DNA from: Firmicutes bacterium UBA2116 | GTDB lineage: Bacteria > Bacillota > Clostridia > Tissierellales > Sedimentibacteraceae | NCBI GenBank assembly: GCA_002331025.1 | Contig: DCYG01000022.1 | Span: 1-64,000, forward strand | Direction of reading: 5' to 3' | Length of the DNA stretch: 64,000 bases | Shown: piece after piece, positions 8,353 through 16,213 of the stretch | How the letters are laid out: each line of letters starts with the position of its first letter | Position numbering within the stretch: position 1 is the first letter of the stretch | Made by a program: the position numbers and the translations under genes | Notes under the pieces: model-generated | Database searches by the model: none | Told to the model about the DNA's origin: nothing | What the model saw: the letters and a program-made list of their open reading frames with translations, nothing else

Positions 8353-9057
8353 GTGAGTATTAAGGAAAATATTGATGGAATTTTAGAAAGAATCGCTGAC
8401 GTCTGTGAGCGTTCAGGCAGAAATCCTGATGACATTACTCTGATAGCTGTTTCTAAAACTGTAAATGCCGATAGAGCAAGAGAAGCAGTTGAAGCCGGAA
8501 TCCTGAATCTTGGAGAAAACAGAGTACAGGAATTAACAGATAAATACGAAAAGCTCTCAGACACAGAAGTTAAATGGCATATGATCGGTCATTTGCAAAA
8601 AAACAAGGTAAAGTACATAATCGATAAAGTTGAGTTGATTCATTCTGTAGAAAGTATAGAATTAGCCAATGAAATAAATAAAAGAGCAGAAAAAAACAAC
8701 CTGAAAGTAAATATCTTAGTAGAATTGAATATAGGCGAAGAGGAAAGCAAATTCGGCATAAGTGAAGAAAGTGTTTATGATTTTGTTAAATCCTTAGAAC
8801 AGTTTGAAAATATTAATGTTTTAGGAATTATGACCGTTGCACCCTTTGCAGAAGACCCTGAAGAAATCAGATGGGTATTTAAAAAAATGAAAGTAATATT
8901 TGATAAATTATCAAGTATGAATATAAAAAATTCCAACATGAAGTTTTTATCCATGGGAATGACTAATGACTTTGAAATTGCTATTGAAGAAGGCGCCAAT
9001 ATTATCAGAATAGGGACCGCAGTATTTGGCGAAAGAACATATAAGGAGGAAGAGTAA
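8353..9057 (+). CDS. ylmE: YggS/YlmE family PLP homeostasis protein
   Basis: A 234-residue PLP-binding barrel protein that buffers pyridoxal phosphate and affects amino/keto acid pools. The PLP lysine motif is LIAVSKTV (about residues 30-37). Other family marks are GENRVQEL, WHMIGHLQKNK, IHSVES, LSMGMTNDFEIAIEEG (phosphate binding) and a terminal IRIGTAVFGERTY. The start is GTG with GGAG upstream, 9 bases after the HlyD-like gene stop. Immediate coupling to sepF matches the conserved ylmE-ylmF-ylmG-ylmH order. Confidence 0.93.
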   Translation: MSIKENIDGILERIADVCERSGRNPDDITLIAVSKTVNADRAREAVEAGILNLGENRVQELTDKYEKLSDTEVKWHMIGHLQKNKVKYIIDKVELIHSVESIELANEINKRAEKNNLKVNILVELNIGEEESKFGISEESVYDFVKSLEQFENINVLGIMTVAPFAEDPEEIRWVFKKMKVIFDKLSSMNIKNSNMKFLSMGMTNDFEIAIEEGANIIRIGTAVFGERTYKEEE

Positions 9058-9486
9058 ATGGGAGTAATGGAAAAGGTAAAGGATTTTATCGGCATCACGG
9101 ATTTAGATGAAGATTATGAAGAGGAGGATGTTGTTGAGGATAGTGGCAGCAGCACAGGAAGAATGGAAACCTTCAGTAGAAAAAGCAATGTAATCAAGGT
9201 TCATTCTAATACCGATATGAAAGTCTTTATTTGTGAGCCCAATAAGTATGAGGATTGCACAAAGGCAGTTGATGAAATCAAAAACAGAAAAGTTGTAGTT
9301 CTTAATATCGAAGGTATGGAATTAGAGGACCAAAAACAAGTTTTTGAATTTATCAAGGGTGCTGTATATGCACTTGAAGCAAGCATCCAAAAAATATCAA
9401 ATGGAATATTTGTATTAGCTCCTTGCAATGTACAAATTGACGGCAGATTAAGCGACAGATATGAAAGGAATTTTTATTTTAAATAA
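9058..9486 (+). CDS. sepF: Cell division protein SepF
   Basis: A 142-residue protein. An N-terminal amphipathic membrane-targeting helix (GVMEKVKDFIGI) is followed by an acidic linker. The C-terminal SepF/DUF552 domain reads VVVLNIEGMELEDQKQVFEF...ALEASIQKISNGIFVLAP. SepF bundles and tethers FtsZ filaments at mid-cell. The ATG starts directly at the ylmE stop, with AAGGAGGAAGAG inside the ylmE end, so translation is coupled. Size is normal. Confidence 0.95.
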   Translation: MGVMEKVKDFIGITDLDEDYEEEDVVEDSGSSTGRMETFSRKSNVIKVHSNTDMKVFICEPNKYEDCTKAVDEIKNRKVVVLNIEGMELEDQKQVFEFIKGAVYALEASIQKISNGIFVLAPCNVQIDGRLSDRYERNFYFK

Positions 9487-9495
9487 GGAGCATAT

Positions 9496-9753
9496 ATGTT
9501 TTATACAATTAAAATCGCTCTTGTATTACTATTAAGGATCATGGATTCATTAATACTAATAAGAGTATTACTATCATTTTTCCCAACCCTACAATCATCA
9601 AAAATATCCTACTTTATCTATCAAATGACAGAGCCGATTTTGGCTCCTTGCAGAGCAATTTTAGATAAACTGGGTTTAGGCATGGGAATGATTGATTTCT
9701 CACCAATATTAGCATTTCTATTATTGAATTTAATTCGAAGTATAATAATATGA
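9496..9753 (+). CDS. ylmG: YggT family membrane protein
   Basis: An 85-residue integral membrane protein of the YggT/YlmG family. Two hydrophobic segments flank the family's conserved middle (SFFPTLQ...YQMTEPILAPCRAILDKLG) and the end reads DFSPILAFLLLNLIR. It affects envelope/division functions in bacteria and thylakoids, mechanism unclear. AAGGAG lies 7 bases before the ATG. Its position between sepF and the S4-domain gene is conserved. Confidence 0.92.
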   Translation: MFYTIKIALVLLLRIMDSLILIRVLLSFFPTLQSSKISYFIYQMTEPILAPCRAILDKLGLGMGMIDFSPILAFLLLNLIRSIII

Positions 9754-9766
9754 ATGTAAGGTAATT

Positions 9767-10552
9767 ATGAAAAATTTAAATAAATATTATGATTTTATAA
9801 AAGATGAAGAAACAAAAAATTCAGTCAGGAAGATTGCGGATAAAGCAGTATCCGTAAGCAAAAATTATATTGCTGCAGTGACTGAATTTATGAATCCATA
9901 TGTTGCAGATTTATGTGTGCCTATAATTAAAAATTATAATATAAAATATGAACCTTTCCCCTCATTTGTACACGGTGAGAGGAAAGTTTTCATTTTATAC
10001 CCTGAATTCCTTGAAGACATAGATAAAGATGAATACATAATTGCATTAAGAATACATAATAAATCTAAATTCAAGAAATTAAATCATAAGGATTATCTGG
10101 GAGCATTAATGTCTTTGGGCATAGACAGAAATAAAACAGGAGATATATATGTGTATGATGATTATGCCGATATAGTATTACACAATGATATATCTGATTA
10201 TATTATATACAATTTGGATAAAATAGGACATAATAAAATAGAAGTAGAAAAAATAAAGACAGATGATGTAAATTTTAAAGAACAGGAACATGTATTGTTA
10301 AATATAACAAGCTCATCAATGAGACTGGATAATATTGTTAAGCATGTTACCAATACATCAAGAGAGACAGCTTCAAATATGGTTAAGTCGGGAAATGTAA
10401 AGGTTAATTGGCAGGTTGAAGAGAGAATAGCACGGGAATTACTTGAAAATGACATGATTTCAATCAGTAGATACGGGCGGTTTAAAATTTACAGGCATAA
10501 CGGATTAACAAAGAGCGGAAAAAATAAAATTGAAATCAAGCACTATGTTTAA
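9767..10552 (+). CDS. ylmH: YlmH family RNA-binding S4-domain protein
   Basis: A 261-residue protein. The first 170 residues form the YlmH N-terminal region (family stretches such as PFPSFVHGERKVFILYP and YLGALMSLGIDRNKTGDI). The C-terminal S4 RNA-binding domain (about 180-245) reads SSSMRLDNIVKHV...SRETASNMVKSGNVKVNW. Recent work links YlmH to ribosome-associated quality control, and rqcH is also in this window. Often divIVA follows ylmH; here lspA follows instead. Confidence 0.92.
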   Translation: MKNLNKYYDFIKDEETKNSVRKIADKAVSVSKNYIAAVTEFMNPYVADLCVPIIKNYNIKYEPFPSFVHGERKVFILYPEFLEDIDKDEYIIALRIHNKSKFKKLNHKDYLGALMSLGIDRNKTGDIYVYDDYADIVLHNDISDYIIYNLDKIGHNKIEVEKIKTDDVNFKEQEHVLLNITSSSMRLDNIVKHVTNTSRETASNMVKSGNVKVNWQVEERIARELLENDMISISRYGRFKIYRHNGLTKSGKNKIEIKHYV

Positions 10553-10564
10553 CGAGGAGAATTT

Positions 10565-11041
10565 ATGAATTTTTTAATAGGCTTAATATTTGTATCCTCA
10601 ATCTTGGCAGATCAGGTTACAAAAGCATGGGCTGTCAATATACTTAAGGACGGCAGTTCAATAAAAATAATCGGGAATTTTTTGCGCTTTACTTATGCGG
10701 AAAACAGGGGAGCGGCATTTAGTATACTGCAAAATCAAAGATGGTTTTTTATAACCGTAACAATTGTTATGCTGATTGTTTTAGCATATATATTCTTTAG
10801 AACAAAGAACATTAATAAGCTATCAAGATTGGCAATAGCAATGATTGCAGGAGGAGCCATAGGTAATTTTATAGACAGGGTGATGCTTGGCTACGTTATA
10901 GATTTTATAGACGTCAGATTCGGCAGCTTTTACAACTTTCCGATATTCAATATTGCTGACAGCTTTGTTGTATGCGGAACGATACTTATGGTATTTTTAA
11001 TTCTTTTTAATAAATTTGAAAAGAGTGAAGATAATGGATGA
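10565..11041 (+). CDS. lspA: Lipoprotein signal peptidase (signal peptidase II)
   Basis: A 158-residue polytopic aspartic protease that cleaves diacylglyceryl-prolipoproteins in the membrane. Four hydrophobic segments are visible. Conserved boxes are ADQVTKAWA (near the N-terminus), YAENRGAAFS, GAIGNFIDRV and YVIDFIDVRFGSF...FNIADSFV. The last two boxes hold the catalytic aspartates. GAGGAG-containing RBS. It overlaps the rluD start. The several lipoprotein genes in this window are its likely substrates. Confidence 0.96.
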   Translation: MNFLIGLIFVSSILADQVTKAWAVNILKDGSSIKIIGNFLRFTYAENRGAAFSILQNQRWFFITVTIVMLIVLAYIFFRTKNINKLSRLAIAMIAGGAIGNFIDRVMLGYVIDFIDVRFGSFYNFPIFNIADSFVVCGTILMVFLILFNKFEKSEDNG

Positions 11042-11999
11042 TTTAAAAATCAAAGAATGTAATGAAATTGATATAGATGATGGAAGCTATGACGAAGACG
11101 AAATGAGTATTGTTTCGGATGTGGAAAACGAAAGAATAGACGTATACATCACAGGAAAATTTACGGAAATGTCCAGAAGCTCCGTCCAGAAGCTTATAGC
11201 GGACGGAATGATTACCGTAAACAGTAAGAGTATAAAAGCAAATTATAAGCTTAAGAAAGATGATGAAATTAATATAACGATTCCCGAACCGGAGCCATTG
11301 GATATTATAGCTGAAAATATACCGATTGACATTGTTTATGAGGATGATGATTTGGCTGTGATAAATAAGCCTCAGGGAATGGTTGTTCATCCTGCTCCGG
11401 GACATTATACGAAAACGTTGGTAAACGGTTTAATGTATCATCTTAAAAACCTATCATCAATAAACGGAGTTATGCGCCCCGGAATAGTCCATCGTCTCGA
11501 CAAGAATACCTCAGGTATGATGCTTGTTGCTAAAAACGATAAATCGCATAATTTTTTAGCAAAATGTCTGAAGGAGCATTCAATAAACAGAATTTATTAC
11601 GCATTGGTTGAGGGTAACATAAGGGATGATAACGGAGTTGTTGATGCGCCGCTTGGCAGAAGTGAAAAAGACAGAAAAAAACGTACGGTAACAACCAAAA
11701 ACAGTAAAAATGCAATAACTAATTATTGGGTCGTCGAAAGATACGGAAAATATACCCTTCTGAAATTAAAGCTGCAGACAGGCAGAACTCATCAGATAAG
11801 GGTTCATATGAGATATATCGGTCATCCCGTTGTGGGAGATGATATCTATGGCAGTAAAACAAATAAATTCGGATTGAACGGACAGCTTTTGCATTCGAAG
11901 TCGGTAGGATTTATACATCCTTCTACGGGAGAATACATGGAATTTGACAGTGAATTACCTGAATACTTTTCAGAGGTGTTAAGAAAAATAAGAGGATAA
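11034..11999 (+). CDS. rluD: RluD-type large-subunit rRNA pseudouridine synthase
   Basis: A 321-residue protein. An N-terminal S4 domain (about 30-95; RSSVQKLIADGMITVNSK) is followed by the RsuA/RluA catalytic domain with the signature HRLDKNTSGMMLVAKN (catalytic Asp in R-L-D). Later come GRTHQIRVHMRYIGHPVVGDDIYG and the QLLHSKSVGF box. It modifies uridines in 23S rRNA. I chose the ATG at 11034, inside the lspA end, over a TTG at 11016, because only the ATG has an SD-like GAGTGAAG. The acidic N-terminal 20 residues are variable in this family. Confidence 0.92.
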   Translation: MDDLKIKECNEIDIDDGSYDEDEMSIVSDVENERIDVYITGKFTEMSRSSVQKLIADGMITVNSKSIKANYKLKKDDEINITIPEPEPLDIIAENIPIDIVYEDDDLAVINKPQGMVVHPAPGHYTKTLVNGLMYHLKNLSSINGVMRPGIVHRLDKNTSGMMLVAKNDKSHNFLAKCLKEHSINRIYYALVEGNIRDDNGVVDAPLGRSEKDRKKRTVTTKNSKNAITNYWVVERYGKYTLLKLKLQTGRTHQIRVHMRYIGHPVVGDDIYGSKTNKFGLNGQLLHSKSVGFIHPSTGEYMEFDSELPEYFSEVLRKIRG

Positions 12000-12013
12000 C
12001 AGGAGGGCAATTT

Positions 12014-12544
12014 ATGAAAATAAAGGCTGTAATAATGGATGAAAAAGCAATTGAAAGAGCATTGTTCAGAATTTCTCACGAAATTATAGAAAAAAATAAA
12101 GGCGTTGAGAATGTCGTGCTTATAGGCATTAAAACAAGAGGATGGCCATTGTCTCTCAGATTATCAAATAAAATAGAAGAAATAGAGGGGTCAAAGGTTC
12201 CCGTTTTTCCTTTGGATATAACATATTACAGAGATGACTACGAAAAGGATGACAGAGCGCCTCTTTACGTCCAGAATTTTGACTATGACATTAAAGATAA
12301 AACAGTTGTTTTGGTGGATGATGTTCTGTATACAGGCAGGACGGTGAGAGCTGCTTTAGATGCCGTTGTTGATCAGGGAAGACCTAAGAATGTTGAGTTG
12401 GCAGTATTGATAGACAGGGGACACAGGGAGCTTCCGATTCGGGCTGATTTCATCGGCAAAAATGTACCTACTTCGAGGACTGAAAGAATAAGCGTCCAGC
12501 TTGAAGAGACGGACGGGACAAATCAGGTGGTAATCAAAGAATAA
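12014..12544 (+). CDS. pyrR: PyrR bifunctional pyrimidine-operon attenuator / uracil phosphoribosyltransferase
   Basis: A 176-residue PRTase-fold protein. The PRPP motif is VVLVDDVLYTGRT (about residues 95-107). Family stretches include ALFRISHEIIEKN, IGIKTRGWPLSLRL and ELAVLIDRGHRELPIRADFIGKNVPTS. It binds pyr mRNA in response to UMP and has some UPRTase activity. AGGAGGGC is the RBS. No pyr biosynthesis genes are adjacent, so it would act in trans. No PyrR-binding anti-antiterminator is obvious upstream. Confidence 0.95.
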   Translation: MKIKAVIMDEKAIERALFRISHEIIEKNKGVENVVLIGIKTRGWPLSLRLSNKIEEIEGSKVPVFPLDITYYRDDYEKDDRAPLYVQNFDYDIKDKTVVLVDDVLYTGRTVRAALDAVVDQGRPKNVELAVLIDRGHRELPIRADFIGKNVPTSRTERISVQLEETDGTNQVVIKE

Positions 12545-12546
12545 TC

Positions 12547-13887
12547 ATGACAGATTTAACAGAAGGAAATATTTCCAGGCAGATAATCCGATTAGCATTT
12601 CCTTTGCTGATAGGAAATATTATTCAGCAGTTTTATAATACCATCAATATGATGATAGTTGGCCGCTATGTTGGCGAGAATGCTTTTGCCGCCGTTGGTG
12701 TAAGCGGCAGCGTAATGAATTTTTTTATTGCCGTAATTATAGGCTTATGCGTGGGATTTTCTATCCTTTTTGCAAGCTCTTACGGTGCGAAGGACTATGA
12801 CAAGCTTAGAAAGACAATTTTTATGACTGCCGTCATAGGACTTGGAATGGCAGTGATTTTGTCTTTAACGGGATTTATATTTGTTAAAGAAATTTTACAT
12901 GCTATAAAGACTCCCGAGCCGTTATTCAATGAAGGTGTAATATATTTAAGAATAATATTTATAGGTATGGTATTTTGCGTTTTCTATAATTTGAATGCAA
13001 GCATATTGCAGGCAATAGGAAAGACGAATATCATGCTTTTTGTTTTGCTGATTTCCATGATATGCAACCTGCTTCTTAATTACACATTTGTAGCAATTCT
13101 TCGGTTGGAAGTTAAAGGAGCTGCTCTTGCAACTATATCATCACAAGCCATATCTGCAGCAATGTGTATATTTTATATCAGAAGATTTATACCTAAGCTT
13201 AAACTATCTAAAGCCGATATGGTATGGGATAAAAAAATATTTGCCATTTCATTTAAATTCGGATTCACATCATCCCTGCAGCAATCAAGCTTATATTTTG
13301 GTAAGCTGTTGGTGCAAAGTGCTATTAATGCTTTAGGAACAGCTGCCGTTATGGCTTATACTGCAGATATACTTATAGAACAATTATTACTTGCATTCGG
13401 AGACAGCGGTGCGGCGGCTATAGCAGTCTTTGTGGCTCAAAATTACGGACATAACGAAATTGAAAGGGTAAAAAACGGATTGGTAAAGGGTCTGAAGCTA
13501 ATGGTAACTACCGGTGTTATACTGAGCGGATTACTGTTTATATTAAAGCCCGTGGTACTGTCCCTGCTTATAAGCAGGACAAATATAGAGGTAACAAATT
13601 TAGCATTAGGATATCTCGGTATTATGTGTATTTTTTATCCGTTATCCTTTGTTGCAAACTCATACCAGGGATATTTCCGTGGTATAGGAATGATTCATTT
13701 TGCATTTATAGCCACATTTTCTCAGATAGTCATCAGAGTAATTTTAATCCACAATCTGACTGCGCTTATGCATCTGAATGCTGTAGCTTTATCAACAGGC
13801 ATCGGATGGATTGCAATGATATCAATTCAATCGGCATCATTTTATAAAATAAAAAGATCTGAATTCAAAAATACCTCAAATTCATAG
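12547..13887 (+). CDS. MATE family efflux transporter
   Basis: A 446-residue, 12-helix transporter. It starts DLTEGNISRQIIRLAFPLLIGNIIQQFYNTINMMIVGRYVG in type, the standard MATE opening (broken here only for length). AAVGVSG and TISSQAISA regions follow, with a second half beginning SFKFGFTSSLQQS. It probably exports cations or drugs using a Na+ or H+ gradient. The ATG is 2 bases after the pyrR stop, with AAAGAAT-only SD, so translation is likely coupled. It is the last gene of the operon. Confidence 0.9.
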   Translation: MTDLTEGNISRQIIRLAFPLLIGNIIQQFYNTINMMIVGRYVGENAFAAVGVSGSVMNFFIAVIIGLCVGFSILFASSYGAKDYDKLRKTIFMTAVIGLGMAVILSLTGFIFVKEILHAIKTPEPLFNEGVIYLRIIFIGMVFCVFYNLNASILQAIGKTNIMLFVLLISMICNLLLNYTFVAILRLEVKGAALATISSQAISAAMCIFYIRRFIPKLKLSKADMVWDKKIFAISFKFGFTSSLQQSSLYFGKLLVQSAINALGTAAVMAYTADILIEQLLLAFGDSGAAAIAVFVAQNYGHNEIERVKNGLVKGLKLMVTTGVILSGLLFILKPVVLSLLISRTNIEVTNLALGYLGIMCIFYPLSFVANSYQGYFRGIGMIHFAFIATFSQIVIRVILIHNLTALMHLNAVALSTGIGWIAMISIQSASFYKIKRSEFKNTSNS

Positions 13888-13999
13888 TATAATGGCTGTT
13901 TGTAAATATATGGCATATGAACTAAAGTGTATTATCGGTTAATATGTAAACAATAAATATATCCTTTAAACAATGATAAGCAAAGAAAGGAGTATATTT

Positions 14000-14182
14000 A
14001 TGGGAAAGAAACAAAGAAAGATTTCACCGGAAGCAAAAAAAGCATTCGATATTTTCAAAATGGAAGTAGCAAATGATTTAGGCATTCACAATTTTAACAA
14101 TATGTCTCGCTCCGAATATCCTGTATACACAAAACCGGAAAATGAAAACAACAAATACTATAATCATGATCTCTTGTATTAA
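14000..14182 (+). CDS. Short alpha/beta-type small acid-soluble spore protein
   Basis: A 60-residue protein. KISPEAKKAFDIFKMEVANDLGI (residues 7-29) matches the first conserved half of alpha/beta-type SASPs (L-x-P-E-A-K-x-A-L-x-x-x-K-x-E-I-A-x-E-L-G-I). The second SASP half (G-x-x-T-S-R-x-x-G-x-V-G-G-x-M-V) is absent, replaced by a polar, Tyr/Asn-rich tail. It would bind forespore DNA, perhaps weakly. The ATG at 14000 with AAAGGAG at 7 bases is the clear start. A strong terminator follows, so it is monocistronic. Confidence 0.7.
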   Translation: MGKKQRKISPEAKKAFDIFKMEVANDLGIHNFNNMSRSEYPVYTKPENENNKYYNHDLLY

Positions 14183-14188
14183 GAGCGA

Positions 14189-14226
14189 AGCTGTTACGTA
14201 AAACATGTAACAGCTATTTATTTTTC
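14189..14226 (+). terminator. Terminator of the SASP gene
   Basis: AGCTGTTAC (14189-14197) pairs perfectly with GTAACAGCT (14207-14215), followed by ATTTATTTTTC. Confidence 0.8.
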
Positions 14227-14358
14227 AAATTAATATATAGATTATCATATATGCTGATAATAAAAATTTTCTTCTGATAGTACAAGATGTTCGAATATAT
14301 GTACATAAAATTGCAACAAGGCATGATGAAAACAGCGATAAAAACATCGACAAATATA

Positions 14359-14387
14359 TTGACATTATATTTTGGTTTAAATATAAT
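14359..14387 (+). promoter_or_regulatory. Consensus sigma-A promoter for the Phd/RelE pair
   Basis: TTGACA at 14359-14364 and TATAAT at 14382-14387 with exactly 17 bases between, about 100 bases before the antitoxin start. The rest of the 302-base gap (14183-14484) holds the SASP terminator and otherwise featureless AT-rich sequence. Confidence 0.8.
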
Positions 14388-14484
14388 AGTATTGGATAAT
14401 AAGTTTCTGGTGATTTATTCACTATCTTTAATTGGTTAAATGATGTCAGATTCTTATTAATAGTTTATATTAGAAGGTGAAAAT

Positions 14485-14817
14485 ATGAAGAAAGAAATCA
14501 TGTCATTAAAAAATATAGTTGAATCAATAGTACCTATAACTCGTTTTAACCGTGGAGAGGCAAATAAAATTTTTGAAGAAGTAAGCGAATATGGAACTAA
14601 GGTTGTGCTTAAAAACAATGTCCCTACTTGTGTATTAGTAGATCCTGAACGTTACGAGGAGATGGTTGAAGCATTAGAAGATTATGCTCTATATTTTGAG
14701 GCTGAAAAGCGGATGAAATTAGCAGGGAAGGAAGGCTTTATAAGCTCTGAAAATGTGTACAAAGAACTAAATATAAATGAAGATGAATTGGACGATATTG
14801 ATGTGGAGATTGAGTAA
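14485..14817 (+). CDS. Phd/YefM family antitoxin
   Basis: A 110-residue protein. The N-terminal Phd/YefM DNA-binding domain reads IVPITRFNRGEANKIFEEV...KVVLKNNVPTCVLVDPERYEEMVEALED (about residues 15-70), and the acidic C-terminal tail is where Phd antitoxins wrap their toxins. It normally represses its own promoter and neutralises the RelE-type toxin encoded downstream. Stop and toxin start overlap (TAATGG), the usual coupled arrangement. The toxin frame is broken here, so this may now be an orphan repressor. Confidence 0.85.
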   Translation: MKKEIMSLKNIVESIVPITRFNRGEANKIFEEVSEYGTKVVLKNNVPTCVLVDPERYEEMVEALEDYALYFEAEKRMKLAGKEGFISSENVYKELNINEDELDDIDVEIE

Positions 14818-15142
14818 TGGAATGGAAAGCAGAGTATACAAAGAATGCTTCCGATGATCTGAAAAATCTCGATAAAACTCAACAGATGCAAGTAATTAAG
14901 GCAATAAAAAAACATCTGAAAACCCCTTGCCAAAAACAGAAGGCGGATATGGAAAGCCTTCGGGAAATCACATTTCAAGTAAGTTATCCGGTTATTTAAA
15001 AATAAAACTTTTAAATCTTGGGCTTAGAATTGTATATGGCATAGTAAGAAAAGACAATATAATGAGGATTATAATAATATCCGTGTGTGATGAAGAGTCA
15101 GTTTATAAGATTGCTCAAAAACGAATACATGATGACAAGTAA
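14817..15142 (+). pseudogene. RelE/ParE-type toxin gene, frameshifted
   Basis: The first frame encodes MEWKAEYTKNASDDLKNLDK and on to about codon 34, then loses homology. A second frame resumes with LPKTEGGYGKPSGNHISSKL, then a LRIVYGIVRKDN core and VCDEESVYKIAQKRI, the standard RelE C-terminal half. The break lies at the AAAACCCC run (14919-14926). One additional A there would restore a single reading frame with the family N-P-L-P segment. The toxin is therefore probably inactive, unless ribosomes slip or the base is a sequencing error. The repaired product would be about 108 residues. Confidence 0.8.
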
Positions 15143-15180
15143 AACGTGGCATATGAAATATGATGTAAATTCTACTGGTT

Positions 15181-15477
15181 TTGGAGGAAGGTAAGAATGG
15201 TAAAAATAGGTGTTCCGGTAGTTCGCCTAAATCCATAGTAGATATTGTATTTGCGATACTTTTGTTGATAAATGATATTTGTGTAATTCTTTCATTTTTA
15301 GAATGTATAAGGATATGCTACCATATTTTATACAAACGACAATTTACATGGGGACAGGCTAAAAGTATTATGATAAGCTTATATCCAGTAATAATTATAG
15401 CCTTTTTGTCTGGATGGGATTTTTCTACTTCTGCACAATACCTTACTTCTCCTCTACATATATTGTTTAATTTTTGA
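15181..15477 (+). CDS. Doubtful small membrane protein
   Basis: An open frame of 98 codons with two strongly hydrophobic stretches (about residues 20-42 and 64-80) separated by a Cys-containing loop. The only upstream start is TTG at 15181 and no convincing RBS precedes it; GGAGGAAGG lies inside the frame instead. It may be a fragment of a larger membrane protein gene decayed in this accessory region. I recognise no family. Confidence 0.3.
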   Translation: MEEGKNGKNRCSGSSPKSIVDIVFAILLLINDICVILSFLECIRICYHILYKRQFTWGQAKSIMISLYPVIIIAFLSGWDFSTSAQYLTSPLHILFNF

Positions 15478-15631
15478 TCATTTTAACAGCATAGATACTA
15501 TGGGATGTTTTCTGTGGGTTAGGAACAATCAAAAAGACGGCAGACTACGCAAAACACTTACAAAATCCAAAATCGATAAAAAGAGTTGCCAAGGTGTCAA
15601 AATCAACGCAAATAAGGAGTGGGTAAAAAAG

Positions 15632-16168
15632 GTGAAAAAGAAAATAACGAAATATTTCGCAGGTATTATTTTAGTTATAATAGTTATAGGTATTATAAAT
15701 TTTAACAATAAAATTAATAGAGAATCGGAAAATAATATAGAAGTATCAATTATAACTATTGATGAATATAGACATTATGCAAAAAGTTATGAGGATAGTT
15801 TAACTGCTGATTATTTAGAAGATGAGTTTATAAAAATTAAATATATGGAAACACGAGATGGAATAGTATATAACTATGGAATAATATTTCCATATTATAT
15901 TTGGAAGGATGGCAGATTTGACGAAATACAAAAGCATGCTGTTTATTTTGCTGAAGACTATTCATCTATATTTAATAAATATGATTTATCTGTTGCAGTA
16001 GGTACTGTTAATATAGAGCCTAATAATGTTTTTAGGATTGGTTTACGAATTCAAAATATAAATCTCAACAAATTAATTAATCCTGAAGGAATAATTAATT
16101 TAGATGATTTTTCATTTAGATTTACTCCAGATATGATAGACATTATATTAAAAAATAAAATAGATTAG
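15632..16168 (+). CDS. Membrane-anchored protein of unknown function
   Basis: A 178-residue product with a basic N-terminus and one hydrophobic anchor (KKKITKYFAGIILVIIVIGI, residues 2-21). A hydrophilic, mixed alpha/beta extracellular domain rich in Tyr, Asp and Ile follows. I recognise no family. I chose GTG at 15632 because AAGGAG lies upstream and translation from there begins exactly at the anchor; the open frame extends further upstream without such signals. It lies ahead of the MutS-like gene in the same direction. Confidence 0.5.
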   Translation: MKKKITKYFAGIILVIIVIGIINFNNKINRESENNIEVSIITIDEYRHYAKSYEDSLTADYLEDEFIKIKYMETRDGIVYNYGIIFPYYIWKDGRFDEIQKHAVYFAEDYSSIFNKYDLSVAVGTVNIEPNNVFRIGLRIQNINLNKLINPEGIINLDDFSFRFTPDMIDIILKNKID

Positions 16169-16213
16169 TAAAAAAATGTACAAACATAAAAACATAAATA
16201 CGAGAATCGTTAT

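Noticed and set aside
11999..12014. PyrR-controlled attenuator ahead of pyrR
   Set aside because: Only 14 bases separate rluD and pyrR; no room for an attenuator and no pyr operon follows.
13888..13999. Sigma-G type promoter before the SASP gene
   Set aside because: GCATA-like and TATTAT-like sequences occur but spacing and -10 do not fit the sigma-G consensus well enough to call.
14919..14926. Programmed -1 frameshift site in the RelE-type gene
   Set aside because: The run does not fit the usual X-XXY-YYZ slippery heptamer and no downstream stimulatory structure stood out; simple mutation or read error is more likely.
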